Assembly: GCF_000003605.2 (NCBI RefSeq)
Contig: NW_003152751.1
Span: 41,190-52,283, forward strand
Source: Saccoglossus kowalevskii
Taxonomy: Eukaryota; Hemichordata; Enteropneusta; Harrimaniidae
Direction of reading: 5' to 3'
Length of the DNA: 11,094 bases
In this document: piece after piece, positions 6,601-11,094 of the stretch
Layout of the letters: every line of letters begins with the position of its first letter
How positions within the stretch are numbered: position 1 is the stretch's first letter
Notes under the pieces: generated by a model
The model's database searches: none
Told to the model about the DNA's origin: nothing
Seen by the model: only the letters and a program-made list of their open reading frames with translations
Position numbers and translations under genes: made by a program

Positions 6601-8684
6601 GCAATCGTCCATATACTCTGGGCAGCAATCGCCATGTTCTATGCACTTGTCGTCACACCAGCAGTTGCGGTGAACGATTTTTTGTCCACATACGTCTTTG
6701 CAGAACACTGCCAAAAATATAACATTGAAAACGACAATAGTGTGAACGTCGTGTTGGAATAGGCATTACAAAATATTGATTTTGCCAATTATCAACTCAC
6801 TTTTTTTACAGCAAATAATAACTGGATCAAGCGGCTCCCCGCCCACCTCGAAACAATCGTCCGCATGGGTACAGACACGACCTGAGATAGGCGTTCGAAC
6901 ATGTGACAATCTACAAAATCCATAATCAGAACCAGTCGGACACTCCCAATCTATAATAACAATTGCACAAGACACAATAGTCAGTCAATACATCATTAAA
7001 TTTGAGCTGTAGTATGGTATAGGTGATGACAGAGATGACTTTAAAGTGACACATAAGTCACTGCTATTAGCATCGCCACCGACGTAATTTTTAACATGGC
7101 TTGCAAAATGTAATGGTTTTAACTCTTCATGGATTGCACAGTTCCATTGCATATTTATTATTACTTAACGGAAACATAATCGAATAAATATAAATAATGT
7201 AAAATGTGCATAAACCAATCAGGGCGGGATTCATCTGCTAAGTACACAAAGTGTGAATGGCAGAATATTTCAACCATCGAATTATCCGTAGTTATCACCA
7301 TCAATCCTGTATACGTCCATCTTGTTTAATGTTCCCTTTCCAAATCGGCAACCGCCAGATGTCCCACTGCCATTGTAGTCATCGGGCGTTGATGCAGCAT
7401 GACACTTGCCGTCAAGAAACACAAAATACGTGTATCCTTCATCATATGCTGCCCTTGCACAACTCTGTAATATTAACAGTGAGGAGTCATTTCATATCAC
7501 AACGCAATCAATAAACATAATGTTGTCAAGCAATAAGATGAACATGTTGTTAAAAGAGACAATTTTACCACATGTTGGCTGAATTTCCCCCAGAGCAGGT
7601 CTCTACACTGCTTCTTGATTAATCGAGTTCAATAGATAGAAACATAACGGGTAAGAAATTAGTGAGATATACAAATTCAAAACTGTTGTTTTAATAAAGA
7701 ATCCCGCATATAGCTACATATATAATATGTATATATAGTTTATACTCACCCTGACTTGATCAGTAGGATCCAGATATGGATTACCGCCTCCTTCTAATAA
7801 CGTGACTTGAGTTGTTTCTTTCCAGCATCCTACGTGCTTATAATCTGTAAAAAAAAAAAGCATATTCATATACAACATTTGTTTGTACCATTGTATACTT
7901 ATACAAATGTATGCAAGAAATGTACTCACGACTTGTCAGCAATGTATATAGGATATAAAAGACAATTGGTAGATTTGTCAGGTGATATGTAGACAATAGC
8001 AGTTAATTTCATGACAACCACTATGAGTAATATATTCGACAAGCTCGAAATTAACACGAGTACATATCAATATATAAACACCCAACATTCGTACATACAA
8101 CCACAGTAACCGCTCAAAACGACGTCTAAGATGACGACATGCAATAAACGTGATATTGACAGCATCCTTCGTGTTTGTAATCTGTAAAAAGACATATTCA
8201 TATACCCCAGACATGCAATAAACGCAATATTGATTGACAAAAAATAGTTTTAAAACAATTTGCAACGACTGTTGTGCATATTAGGAAATCACTCACCTAT
8301 CTCAAGCGGACAATCGATTGTCATACATGATCGAATCGGGCATGGTGGTGTAGCACACAACTTAGTTTGAGTACCACCACCACAGGTTACAGTACAGACA
8401 TCCCACGCTCCATTAACAATCCCTAATAATAGGGGAAAATGAAAAAAATAGAGAATGTACACCTGCATATTGCTCAAATAATGAAAGAAATCTTGAACAT
8501 AATGTCATAATATTCTATAACTACGGACACTGTAACACCAAATTTCGTATTAACGCATTCTCTAAAGTTTATTATTTGAGTAATACATCGATGCGATCAA
8601 TTACAAATGATAGAAATCACACACTGCTTACATACCTAGAATTGTGAAAATGTACAACACACGTAACAGTTGTAAAGACTCCAT
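416..8684 (-). CDS. Secreted multi-domain VWD protein, 12 exons, 3' end outside window
   Basis: Twelve exons join in one open frame of 564 codons: 8636-8684, 8297-8422, 7750-7844, 7299-7464, 6801-6950, 6597-6707, 6054-6262, 5812-5919, 5561-5716, 1564-1702, 951-1130 and 416-618. All borders are GT/AG and all phases agree. Order of modules with approximate residues: signal peptide 1-21, TSP1-like 22-57, 'VGCWK' module 60-145, WAP-like 146-195, somatomedin B 196-232, VWD 233-400, C8 415-496, TIL 497-564. VWD-C8-TIL is the repeat unit of the zonadhesin, IgGFc-binding protein, SCO-spondin and VWF families, so the product is probably a disulfide-rich secreted or matrix/mucus protein, possibly with more VWD units beyond position 1. 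There is no transmembrane segment in the visible part. I know of no named orthologue with this exact order, so no symbol is given. The gene is very likely real; individual borders are predictions. Confidence 0.9.
684..753. other. Inverted repeat, 8-bp arms, in intron 11
   Basis: CCACGAGA (684-691) and TCTCGTGG (746-753) could pair around 54 bases that also hold TCTCACGCTC, itself similar to the reverse of GAGTGAGA at 673-680. The rest of intron 11 (619-950) shows nothing else. Confidence 0.3.
951..1130 (-). CDS. Exon 11: C8 domain
   Basis: This phase 1-1 exon encodes IPSCVNTVDPANYHFSCEMD, then GGCAVVADYVAQC, GDWRTGTVC. VDP-x2-Y, C-x2-D, CxxxxDYxxxC and the WR-x4-C ending define C8. The cysteine usually found four or five residues after C-x2-D (YDxC in relatives) is not seen; this protein has MDVE there. 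Acceptor TTTACTACAG and donor GTAAGT are strong. Confidence 0.9.
1131..1563 (-). other. Intron 10, no further feature
   Basis: This 433-nt intron of the VWD gene lies between the two C8 exons. I see no ORF, repeat or structured element in it. The plus-strand open frame that overlaps it and exon 10 is a shadow of exon 10. Confidence 0.6.
1564..1702 (-). CDS. Exon 10: VWD-C8 linker and start of C8
   Basis: Joined to DGTQ of exon 9 it reads VTNVNVFGDSWAENCEP, the standard sequence after a VWD domain, then AEDAKELCDSLFNS, the first helix of C8. It enters in phase 0 (acceptor CGTACCAG) and leaves in phase 1 (donor GTATGG). The linker contains KKRSIEED, a basic cluster that could be a proprotein convertase site. 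The join works only across the 3.86-kb intron, which places the nested plus-strand material inside this gene. Confidence 0.88.
1871..1955 (+). promoter_or_regulatory. CCAAT / AP-1-like / E-box / CRE cluster
   Basis: Within 85 bases there is a reversed CCAAT box (ATTGG, 1871-1875), an AP-1-like ACTCAGTCA (1881-1889), an E-box CACATG inside GTCACATGAC (1886-1895), and a perfect palindromic CRE TGACGTCA (1948-1955). It sits about 560 bp upstream of the nested gene's first ATG on the plus strand and is the best promoter candidate for it. Binding is inferred from motifs only. Confidence 0.35.
1907..2113 (+). CDS. Short ORF, 68 codons, unknown
   Basis: The ORF starts AAAAATGGA (fair start context) and ends FKVLKELYPSEIDSEHERMD plus two residues before TAG. 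The second half reads like real protein (mixed charged helix, no low complexity), and no splice site is needed. I do not recognise it. The CRE palindrome lies within its first codons, which weakens the case for translation. It is either a small exon of the nested gene's upstream region, a fragment of another decayed gene, or chance. Confidence 0.22.
   Translation: MDITSCVTWVYYIDDVTDTTVQRYCALQIVVRCIGAAPDAVVFGVAFKVLKELYPSEIDSEHERMDIK
2244..2302 (+). repeat. Two tandem copies of a 30-bp unit
   Basis: TTTTTAATT, two bases, TGGTGAT and CGTTCTCAG occur at 2244-2272 and 2274-2302 with a few mismatches. A looser third trace (GGTGATACGTTTTCGCA, about 2343-2359) follows. The period is a multiple of three, and the open frame through it would give a repeated GDxFS peptide, but there is no other coding evidence. 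Confidence 0.7.
2368..2403. other. Hairpin-forming inverted repeat with T-rich loop
   Basis: GTACAC-CT-GAGTG (2368-2380) pairs with CACTC-GTGTAC (2393-2403): eleven base pairs with a two-base bulge around a loop of nine Ts and ATA. It lies about 110 bp upstream of the nested gene's first ATG. It may be an RNA/DNA structural element or the remains of a small transposon. Confidence 0.5.
3058..3602 (+). mobile_element. 5'-truncated LINE, ORF end and 3' tail
   Basis: Position 3265-3442 is an open stretch ending in NSASKFIDSILFYYK and a stop. It contains ILKLSKQQMFTEIL and DGFIAN, a pattern like the C-terminal tail of non-LTR reverse transcriptase ORFs. A related reading just before it (GNEIHALLDLTILE, 3225-3278) is one frameshift away. 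After the stop comes a T-rich 3' region, AATAAA near 3576-3582, and a pentanucleotide tail (ACTAT, about four copies, 3584-3602), the usual way such elements end. An upstream coding-like piece (3060-3163, WLQYMEGKTEPSHKE) may be part of it or unrelated; its 5' limit is uncertain. It lies in an intron of the nested gene. Confidence 0.55.
4321..4398 (-). mobile_element. Small retroelement 3' tail inserted in nested gene
   Basis: On the minus strand the segment ends CGGCGTAATAAAG followed by (TTA)n, the AATAAA-plus-trinucleotide ending common for CR1/L2-type and SINE copies in invertebrates. It is flanked by near-identical AAGAAGCTAATATA (4307-4320) and AAGAAGTAACTAATATA (4399-4415), which look like a target-site duplication. 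It interrupts coding-like sequence, so the insertion came after the host gene existed. Confidence 0.55.
4864..4869 (+). terminator. Poly(A) signal AATAAA of nested gene
   Basis: AATAAA overlaps the TAA stop (4866-4868) of the last coding-like frame. If used, the 3' UTR would be only about 20 bases, which is unusually short. Confidence 0.5.
4893..4986 (+). promoter_or_regulatory. Five reversed CCAAT boxes plus TATA box
   Basis: ATTGG occurs at 4900, 4915, 4931, 4954 and 4968 within imperfect repeats of CCTGGTGATTGGTGA (4893-4907 and 4924-4938, 31 bp apart). TATAAAT follows at 4980-4986 after a G-run. This is a textbook compact TATA/CCAAT promoter layout pointing to the right, with a start expected near 5010. 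No recognisable ORF or known RNA follows. It lies directly after the nested gene's poly(A) signal and could equally be a chance result of a short repeat. Confidence 0.4.
5163..5177. other. 15-bp perfect palindrome
   Basis: TTGAGAA-T-TTCTCAA reads the same on both strands around a single central base. It lies inside the putative short transcript after the TATA box. No known binder can be named with confidence. Confidence 0.4.
5346..5351 (+). terminator. Candidate poly(A) signal AATAAA
   Basis: AATAAA lies within GATAAAATAAAATATTGCC and is followed by T/G-rich sequence (TGTTGTTATTTTGTGGGGG, from 5373), the normal downstream element. It could end a transcript started at the TATA box at 4980, giving about 350 nt, or serve as a distal site for the nested gene. 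Confidence 0.35.
5417..5446. other. Inverted repeat, 7-bp arms
   Basis: GTGGCAT (5417-5423) and ATGCCAC (5440-5446) flank 16 bases. It is short and may be chance. It is recorded because it sits in otherwise empty intron just after the putative poly(A) signal. Confidence 0.25.
5561..5716 (-). CDS. Exon 9: VWD domain, C-terminal part
   Basis: This phase 0-0 exon of 52 codons encodes GYGIRVRWDG, then a VYVDVSS strand and KVCGLCGNFNGNIGDEF, ending in PDGTQ. CGLCGNFNGN-x2-D is the calcium-binding and CxxC signature of VWD domains. The CGLC motif is the same class of vicinal cysteines discussed as a redox site in VWF and mucin assembly; activity here is not shown. The exon is followed by the largest intron in the window (1703-5560). 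Confidence 0.93.
5812..5919 (-). CDS. Exon 8: VWD domain, middle part
   Basis: This phase 0-0 exon of 36 codons gives NILLKQGKQIIVNGVVVLPP and a short stretch ending TLAGSYL. It matches the central strands of VWD (x-I-x-L-x-x-G-x-x-V-x-VNG). Acceptor TTTTATAG and donor GTAAGT are good, and the following intron is only 95 nt. Confidence 0.88.
6054..6262 (-). CDS. Exon 7: VWD domain, N-terminal part
   Basis: The exon opens KDTCSGVGDPHYTSFDNKYY and continues HFQGKCEYTLL, the unmistakable start of a von Willebrand factor type D domain. GDPH is also the motif at which some VWD proteins self-cleave. It enters in phase 1 from a TTGTTGCAG acceptor. Of the possible donors I chose GTACGT at 6053, because only this gives phase 0 and joins ...LLCKEY to NILLKQG, the expected beta-strand pair of VWD. 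Earlier GTs give an immediate stop, a frameshift or a shorter strand. Confidence 0.9.
6263..6596 (-). other. Intron 6, no further feature
   Basis: This 334-nt AT-rich intron lies between the somatomedin B and VWD exons. It contains a short (CAT)n-like run (ATTCATCATCATCATAAA, 6391-6408) and a single half-CRE, TGACGTCG (6428-6435). Nothing else stands out. Confidence 0.55.
6597..6707 (-). CDS. Exon 6: somatomedin B domain
   Basis: This phase 1-1 exon of 111 nt encodes FCKDVCGQ, then NCWCDDKCIEHGDCCPEY and DDCS. All eight somatomedin B cysteines are present with the family order C-x3-C, C-x-C-D-x2-C, GDCC, and a last C. Somatomedin B domains in vitronectin, ENPP1/2 and PRG4 are small disulfide knots that bind protein partners. 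It is the cleanest single-domain call before VWD. Acceptor TTTGGCAG is reached after only a 93-nt intron; the donor is GTAAAA. Confidence 0.9.
6801..6950 (-). CDS. Exon 5: WAP-like cysteine-rich module
   Basis: This phase 1-1 exon begins DWECPTGSDYGFC and continues with a VCTHADDCFE segment and IICCKK. CP near the start, DDC in the middle and a CC pair at the end are the spacing marks of WAP (four-disulfide core) domains. Only six of the eight WAP cysteines are in this exon, and the next exon opens with cysteines that belong to a somatomedin B module. It may therefore be a reduced WAP or an unrelated small cysteine-rich fold. Acceptor TTATTATAG and donor GTGAGT are clear. The role is unknown; WAP folds are often protease inhibitors or antimicrobial, but nothing here proves either. 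Confidence 0.8.
6951..7298 (-). other. Intron 4, no further feature
   Basis: This 348-nt intron lies between the 'VGCWK' module and the WAP-like exon. No coding, repeat or structural signal was found. Confidence 0.55.
7299..7464 (-). CDS. Exon 4: second half of 'VGCWK' module
   Basis: Read on the minus strand from acceptor ATTACAG, the exon gives SCARAAYDEGYTYFVFLDGK, then CHAAS, a GGCRFGKGT stretch and MDVYRID. The pattern C-x-A-x5-GYTxFxV-x4-C, C-x2-GKG and VYRI matches the second half of the domain begun in exon 3. It starts in phase 0 and ends in phase 1 at donor GTGATA, which fits both neighbours. Reading through the donor meets a stop within a few codons, which supports splicing here. 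Confidence 0.85.
7569..7607 (-). other. Candidate 39-nt phase-0 cassette microexon
   Basis: Between exons 3 and 4, both phase 0, lies a 39-nt segment bounded on the minus strand by AAGAAGCAG and GTAAAA. It codes 13 open codons (CRDLLWGKFSQHV) and would insert between DQVR and SCARAA without shifting the frame. The pyrimidine tract before it is poor and the module is already acceptable without it, so this is a weak candidate for alternative splicing. Confidence 0.2.
7750..7844 (-). CDS. Exon 3: first half of 'VGCWK' module
   Basis: The exon enters in phase 1 and leaves in phase 0. It encodes YKHVGCWKETTQV, then LLEGGGNPYLDP and DQVR. This resembles the cysteine-rich domain common in cnidarian and other marine invertebrate proteins whose hallmark is VGCWKD-T, then LEG-x-DP-x-LD and a YQTR-like motif, with a VYRI end encoded in the next exon. 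It is somewhat like a WSC/carbohydrate-binding type of fold, but I cannot assign a ligand. The acceptor follows a long poly-T run (minus-strand sense) and the donor is GTGAGT. A decayed copy of its 5' part lies about 330 bp upstream (8160-8205). Confidence 0.88.
8160..8205 (-). pseudogene. Decayed partial copy of exon 3 in intron 2
   Basis: The plus-strand segment from CAGCATCC to CATATTCATATAC repeats 7823-7873, the acceptor and first codons of exon 3 with its intron flank. It has a few substitutions and a shorter A-run. On the minus strand the acceptor TTTTTACAG survives, but the copied codons read YKHEGCC instead of YKHVGCW and the frame then runs to a stop about a dozen codons on. An imperfect direct repeat flanks it (8136-8159 and 8211-8238, both starting ACATGCAATAAACG, 75 bp apart). 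It is a fragment of a tandem exon duplication or of repair-mediated copying. Confidence 0.75.
8297..8422 (-). CDS. Exon 2: TSP1-like module
   Basis: This phase 1-1 exon encodes W-x2-C-x3-C-GGGTQ followed by four more cysteines (six in all, ending in a DC pair region). CTVTCGGGTQ is the core of thrombospondin type 1 repeats. The module is shorter than a typical TSP1 repeat and has one Trp where WxxW is usual. The first codons (GIVNG) complete the signal peptide. Acceptor TATTATTAG and donor GTGAGT are both good. It probably mediates matrix or glycan contacts, as TSP1 repeats do; the function here is inferred. Confidence 0.88.
8636..8684 (-). CDS. Exon 1: start codon and signal peptide
   Basis: The ATG at 8684 opens a short basic-then-hydrophobic leader, MESLQLLRVLYIFTIL, and a phase-1 donor GTATGT follows. 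Joined to exon 2 it gives ...TILGIVNG-AW, a good signal peptide with likely cleavage after residue 21. Just upstream on this strand is a pyrimidine-rich tract ending in CACCAG (about 8691-8710), an acceptor-like site six bases before the ATG. This suggests that the 5' UTR is itself spliced. The frame join with exon 2 restores a Gly codon exactly, which supports both borders. Confidence 0.8.
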
Positions 8685-8806
8685 AGATAGCTGGTGACAA
8701 AATGAAATAAATTTTCAACAAGTTGCTGCATAGCGTTTAAAATGGACTGTGATTTCAAGTAGTCGTCTTTCTGTGACAAGATACGAGATGGATTACTGTG
8801 TACGTC

Positions 8807-9821
8807 TGTCCCGTATCTAATCTACGGGGATTCGCTAAACTTGTAATAAAGGTGACCCATGTAAACGCAGCGCCGCGGTTTGTCCCGTACCTAATCTACG
8901 GAGATTCGCTGTAATAAAGGTGACCCATGTAAATGCAGCGCCGCGGTTTGTCCCGTACCTAATCTACGGGGATTTGCTAAACTTGTAATAAAGGTGACCT
9001 ATGTAAATGCAGCGCCGCGGTCTGTCCCGTACCTAATTTACGGGGATTCGCTAATCTTGTAATAAAGGTGACCCATGTAAACGCAGCGCCGCGGTCTGTC
9101 CCGTACCTAATCTACGGGGATTCGCTAATCTTGTAATAAAGGTGACCCATGTAAACGCAGCGCCTACGTTTGTCCCGTACCTAATCGATCTATGGGGTTT
9201 CGCTAATCTTGTAATAAAGGTGACCCATGTAAACGCAGCGCCGCGGTTTGTCCCGTACCTAATCTACGGGGATTCGCTAATCTTGTAATAAAGGTGACCC
9301 ATGTAAACGCTTGTAATAAAGGTGACCCATGTAAACGCTTGTAATAAAGGTGACCCATGTAAACGCAGCGCCGCGGTCTGTCCCGTACCTAATCTACGGG
9401 GATTCGCTAATCTTGTAATAAAGGTGACCATGTAAACGCAGCGCCGCGGTTTGTCCCGTACCTAATCTACGGGGATTCGCTAATCTTGTAATAAAGGTGG
9501 CCCATGTAAACGCAGCGCCGCGGTTTGTCCCGTACCTAATCTACGTGGATTCGCTAATCTTGTAATAAAGGTGACCGATGTAAACGCAGCGTCGCGGTTT
9601 GTCCCGTACCTAATCTACGGGGATTCGCTAATCTTGTAATAAAGGTGACCCATGTAAACGCAGCGTCGCGGTTTGTCCCGTACCTAATCTACGGGGATTC
9701 GCTAATCTTGTAATAAAGGTGACCCATGTAAACGCAGCGCCGCGGTCTGTCCCGTACCTAATCTACGGGGATTCGCTAATCTTGTAATAAAGGTGACCCA
9801 TGTAAACGCAGCGCCGCGGTT
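8807..9821. repeat. Minisatellite, 13 units of about 74 bp
   Basis: Units start with TGTCCCGTA at 8807, 8881, 8949, 9023, 9097, 9171, 9249, 9379, 9452, 9526, 9600, 9674 and 9748. Most are exactly 74 bp. The exceptions are 68 bp (8881, six bases lost), 78 bp (9171, a CGAT gained), 130 bp (9249, two added 28-bp blocks) and 73 bp (9379). Each unit has a small hairpin (CCCGTA, 7-nt loop, TACGGG), a GGTGACC, a GTAAACG and a GCGCCGCGG. Arms are intact in ten of thirteen units. The period is not a multiple of three and every frame has stops, so it is non-coding. It begins about 120 bp upstream of the VWD gene's start codon. Confidence 0.97.
9283..9366. repeat. 28-bp sub-repeat, three copies, inside minisatellite
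   Basis: Within the unit starting at 9249 a block running from TTGTAATAAAGG to GTAAACGC occurs three times in a row (9283-9310, 9311-9338, 9339-9366). Elsewhere in the array it occurs once per unit. The copies are identical, so the expansion is recent. Confidence 0.95.
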
Positions 9822-10128
9822 TTATAGAAATACAAACAAATTCAAATTACACAAAATTGAAATCAACATTTTACCAAATAAAGTCACATAATAAAGAAGT
9901 ACTTAAAACGAACGAGAAATCATTAGATTTCGAATTTGTAGATAACGACCAGTGGCTTATAGTTGATATGCATGTCATATTTAAATACAGTTATAATTAG
10001 TTGAAATTCACGGCGTGAAAAATCTGAAGACAGATGAGGACATCGACGGGAATACATTTCACATCTGAAGTATATAATAACTAATTAAATAACTATGTGT
10101 TGAATAATATAATGTACAACATACTCAC
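9822..10128. other. AT-rich stretch after minisatellite, no gene seen
   Basis: The minisatellite stops abruptly at about 9821 after CGCGG. The sequence beyond is AT-rich, without repeats or open coding-like frames. It is intron if the 5' exon near 10129 is real, otherwise upstream intergenic DNA. Confidence 0.5.
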
Positions 10129-10190
10129 GTACCCGGGCCGGGTAGTAGGTTTAGTCTTCGAATACGACTAAGTGACGATACTGCGCAGTG
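10129..10190 (-). other. Possible 5' untranslated exon of the VWD gene
   Basis: On the minus strand a GC-rich, CpG-containing stretch (10131-10145, palindromic around CCCGGGCCGGGT) ends at a strong donor GTGAGT at 10128. An acceptor-like pyrimidine tract and CACCAG stand six bases before the exon 1 ATG. Together they suggest an untranslated first exon with a 1.4-kb intron containing the minisatellite. The upstream limit is a guess; no TATA box is evident. Confidence 0.27.
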
Positions 10191-11094
10191 AACACGAGAT
10201 CAATCAACTGTGTGATGTTAAGTCTTAGCATATGGTCCTGATACTGTAAATTGCTGAATTGACAAAATATGTCAACATAAATATGTAAATAACTATAATA
10301 CACGATTCGTGCACGATTTGCAGGTAGGGAGTGTTTGAAGACAAAGTTAACAGAGTGAAACCAAAAAAATAACATTCATGGCAGTTGAAATAAAATATAC
10401 TAGTGTGATTTCACATTCAATCCATATTAAAATATCACGTGTTTACGTCGCATCTCAATCCTTCGTTGTAGTATTCCGTATTTACTGTTGATTGTTGGTC
10501 TGTAGAAACATTGTCATTGTAATATTACGACATAAACAGCAGTTTTAACTTGACAGAAAATATATTCGAAGCACTCATTGCGGTAAAACGACTGGGATTG
10601 GTTTGGAAGCAAGTTTGAGAATGAAATGTTTTATCGACTGCATATAATATTATTCATTAAACCCAATGATTTTCACTCGTTAGCATAGCACCACTCACTT
10701 TCATGGTTTTATAAAACAATATTTAAAAACTACTTTTATGATATTTGAACTTGTAATCTCCAGTATGTGTAGGATTTTCAGCTTTATCCAACATGTAAAA
10801 TAAAGTACTTATCATGTTTAAGTTGCTGTCCTCGGCGATAACTATCCTCGACTATCTAAAATATTTCCACCATGTGAATCGTGTGTGCGAATTAGAGTAC
10901 CGTCACGATATACAAACTAATAATCACAAAATACAACAAGAAAATACCGTTAAAGCAATGAATAAAAATGACTAGCATATTTTTAATATATAAATCGTGA
11001 GTGTAGCGTAACAAAATAATCTCAAAATAAAACAGTAAAACACACGAACTCAATGAATACACATAACTAACACAACCTGTGAACCAGCGTTAAT
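10191..11094. other. Upstream region, no supported gene
   Basis: The region is AT-rich, and a 74-codon minus-strand open frame at 10151-10375 has no domain or codon pattern that suggests protein. A short minus-strand reading at about 10815-10857 (behind TATTTTAG, IVEDSYRRGQQL) is open but isolated. Promoter elements for the VWD gene may lie here, but I cannot point to one. Confidence 0.45.

Noticed and set aside
7257-7514. 85-codon plus-strand open frame
   Set aside because: It is the antisense shadow of exon 4, which encodes the second half of the 'VGCWK' module.
8807-9821. CRISPR-like array
   Set aside because: The units are contiguous with no unique spacers, and the context is eukaryotic introns; this is a minisatellite.
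10151-10375. 74-codon minus-strand open frame
   Set aside because: There is no domain, signal or conserved pattern; the length is within chance for AT-rich DNA.
10815-10857. Possible minus-strand exon behind TATTTTAG (IVEDSYRRGQQL)
   Set aside because: It is isolated, without a matching donor in frame or a partner exon; treated as chance or old repeat sequence.

Overview
The window is AT-rich eukaryotic DNA. It carries short spliced exons with GT/AG borders, retrotransposon debris, a minisatellite and a secreted multi-domain protein of the kind found in marine invertebrates. The combination of TSP1-like, 'VGCWK', somatomedin B and VWD-C8-TIL modules points to a non-vertebrate metazoan (cnidarian, hemichordate, cephalochordate and tunicate are all possible). 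The sequence alone does not settle the phylum.

The main gene lies on the minus strand, reads from 8684 down to 416, and runs out of the window at its 3' end. I could join twelve coding exons with consistent phases into one open frame of 564 codons: signal peptide, TSP1-like module, 'VGCWK' module, WAP-like cysteine-rich module, somatomedin B, VWD, C8 and TIL. The modules before VWD are mostly bounded by phase-1 introns, the usual sign of shuffled extracellular exons. A 5' untranslated exon near 10.1-10.2 kb is possible. If it is real, the 74-bp minisatellite at 8807-9821 sits inside the first intron; if not, it lies in the proximal promoter region.

Intron 9 (about 3.86 kb, 1703-5560) separates the VWD exons from the C8 exons. 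It holds a plus-strand, apparently decayed coiled-coil-type gene (2515-4869), interrupted by a LINE 3' end (about 3058-3602) and a second small retroelement tail in the opposite direction (about 4321-4398). Upstream of it are a CCAAT/E-box/CRE cluster and a short uncharacterised ORF (1871-2113). Downstream is a compact array of five reversed CCAAT boxes with a TATA box (4893-4986), with no recognisable gene after it but a poly(A) signal at 5346.

The remaining sequence (1-415, 9822-10128, 10191-11094 and the other introns) shows no further gene I can support. I found no tRNA, rRNA, CRISPR or bacterial-type feature.
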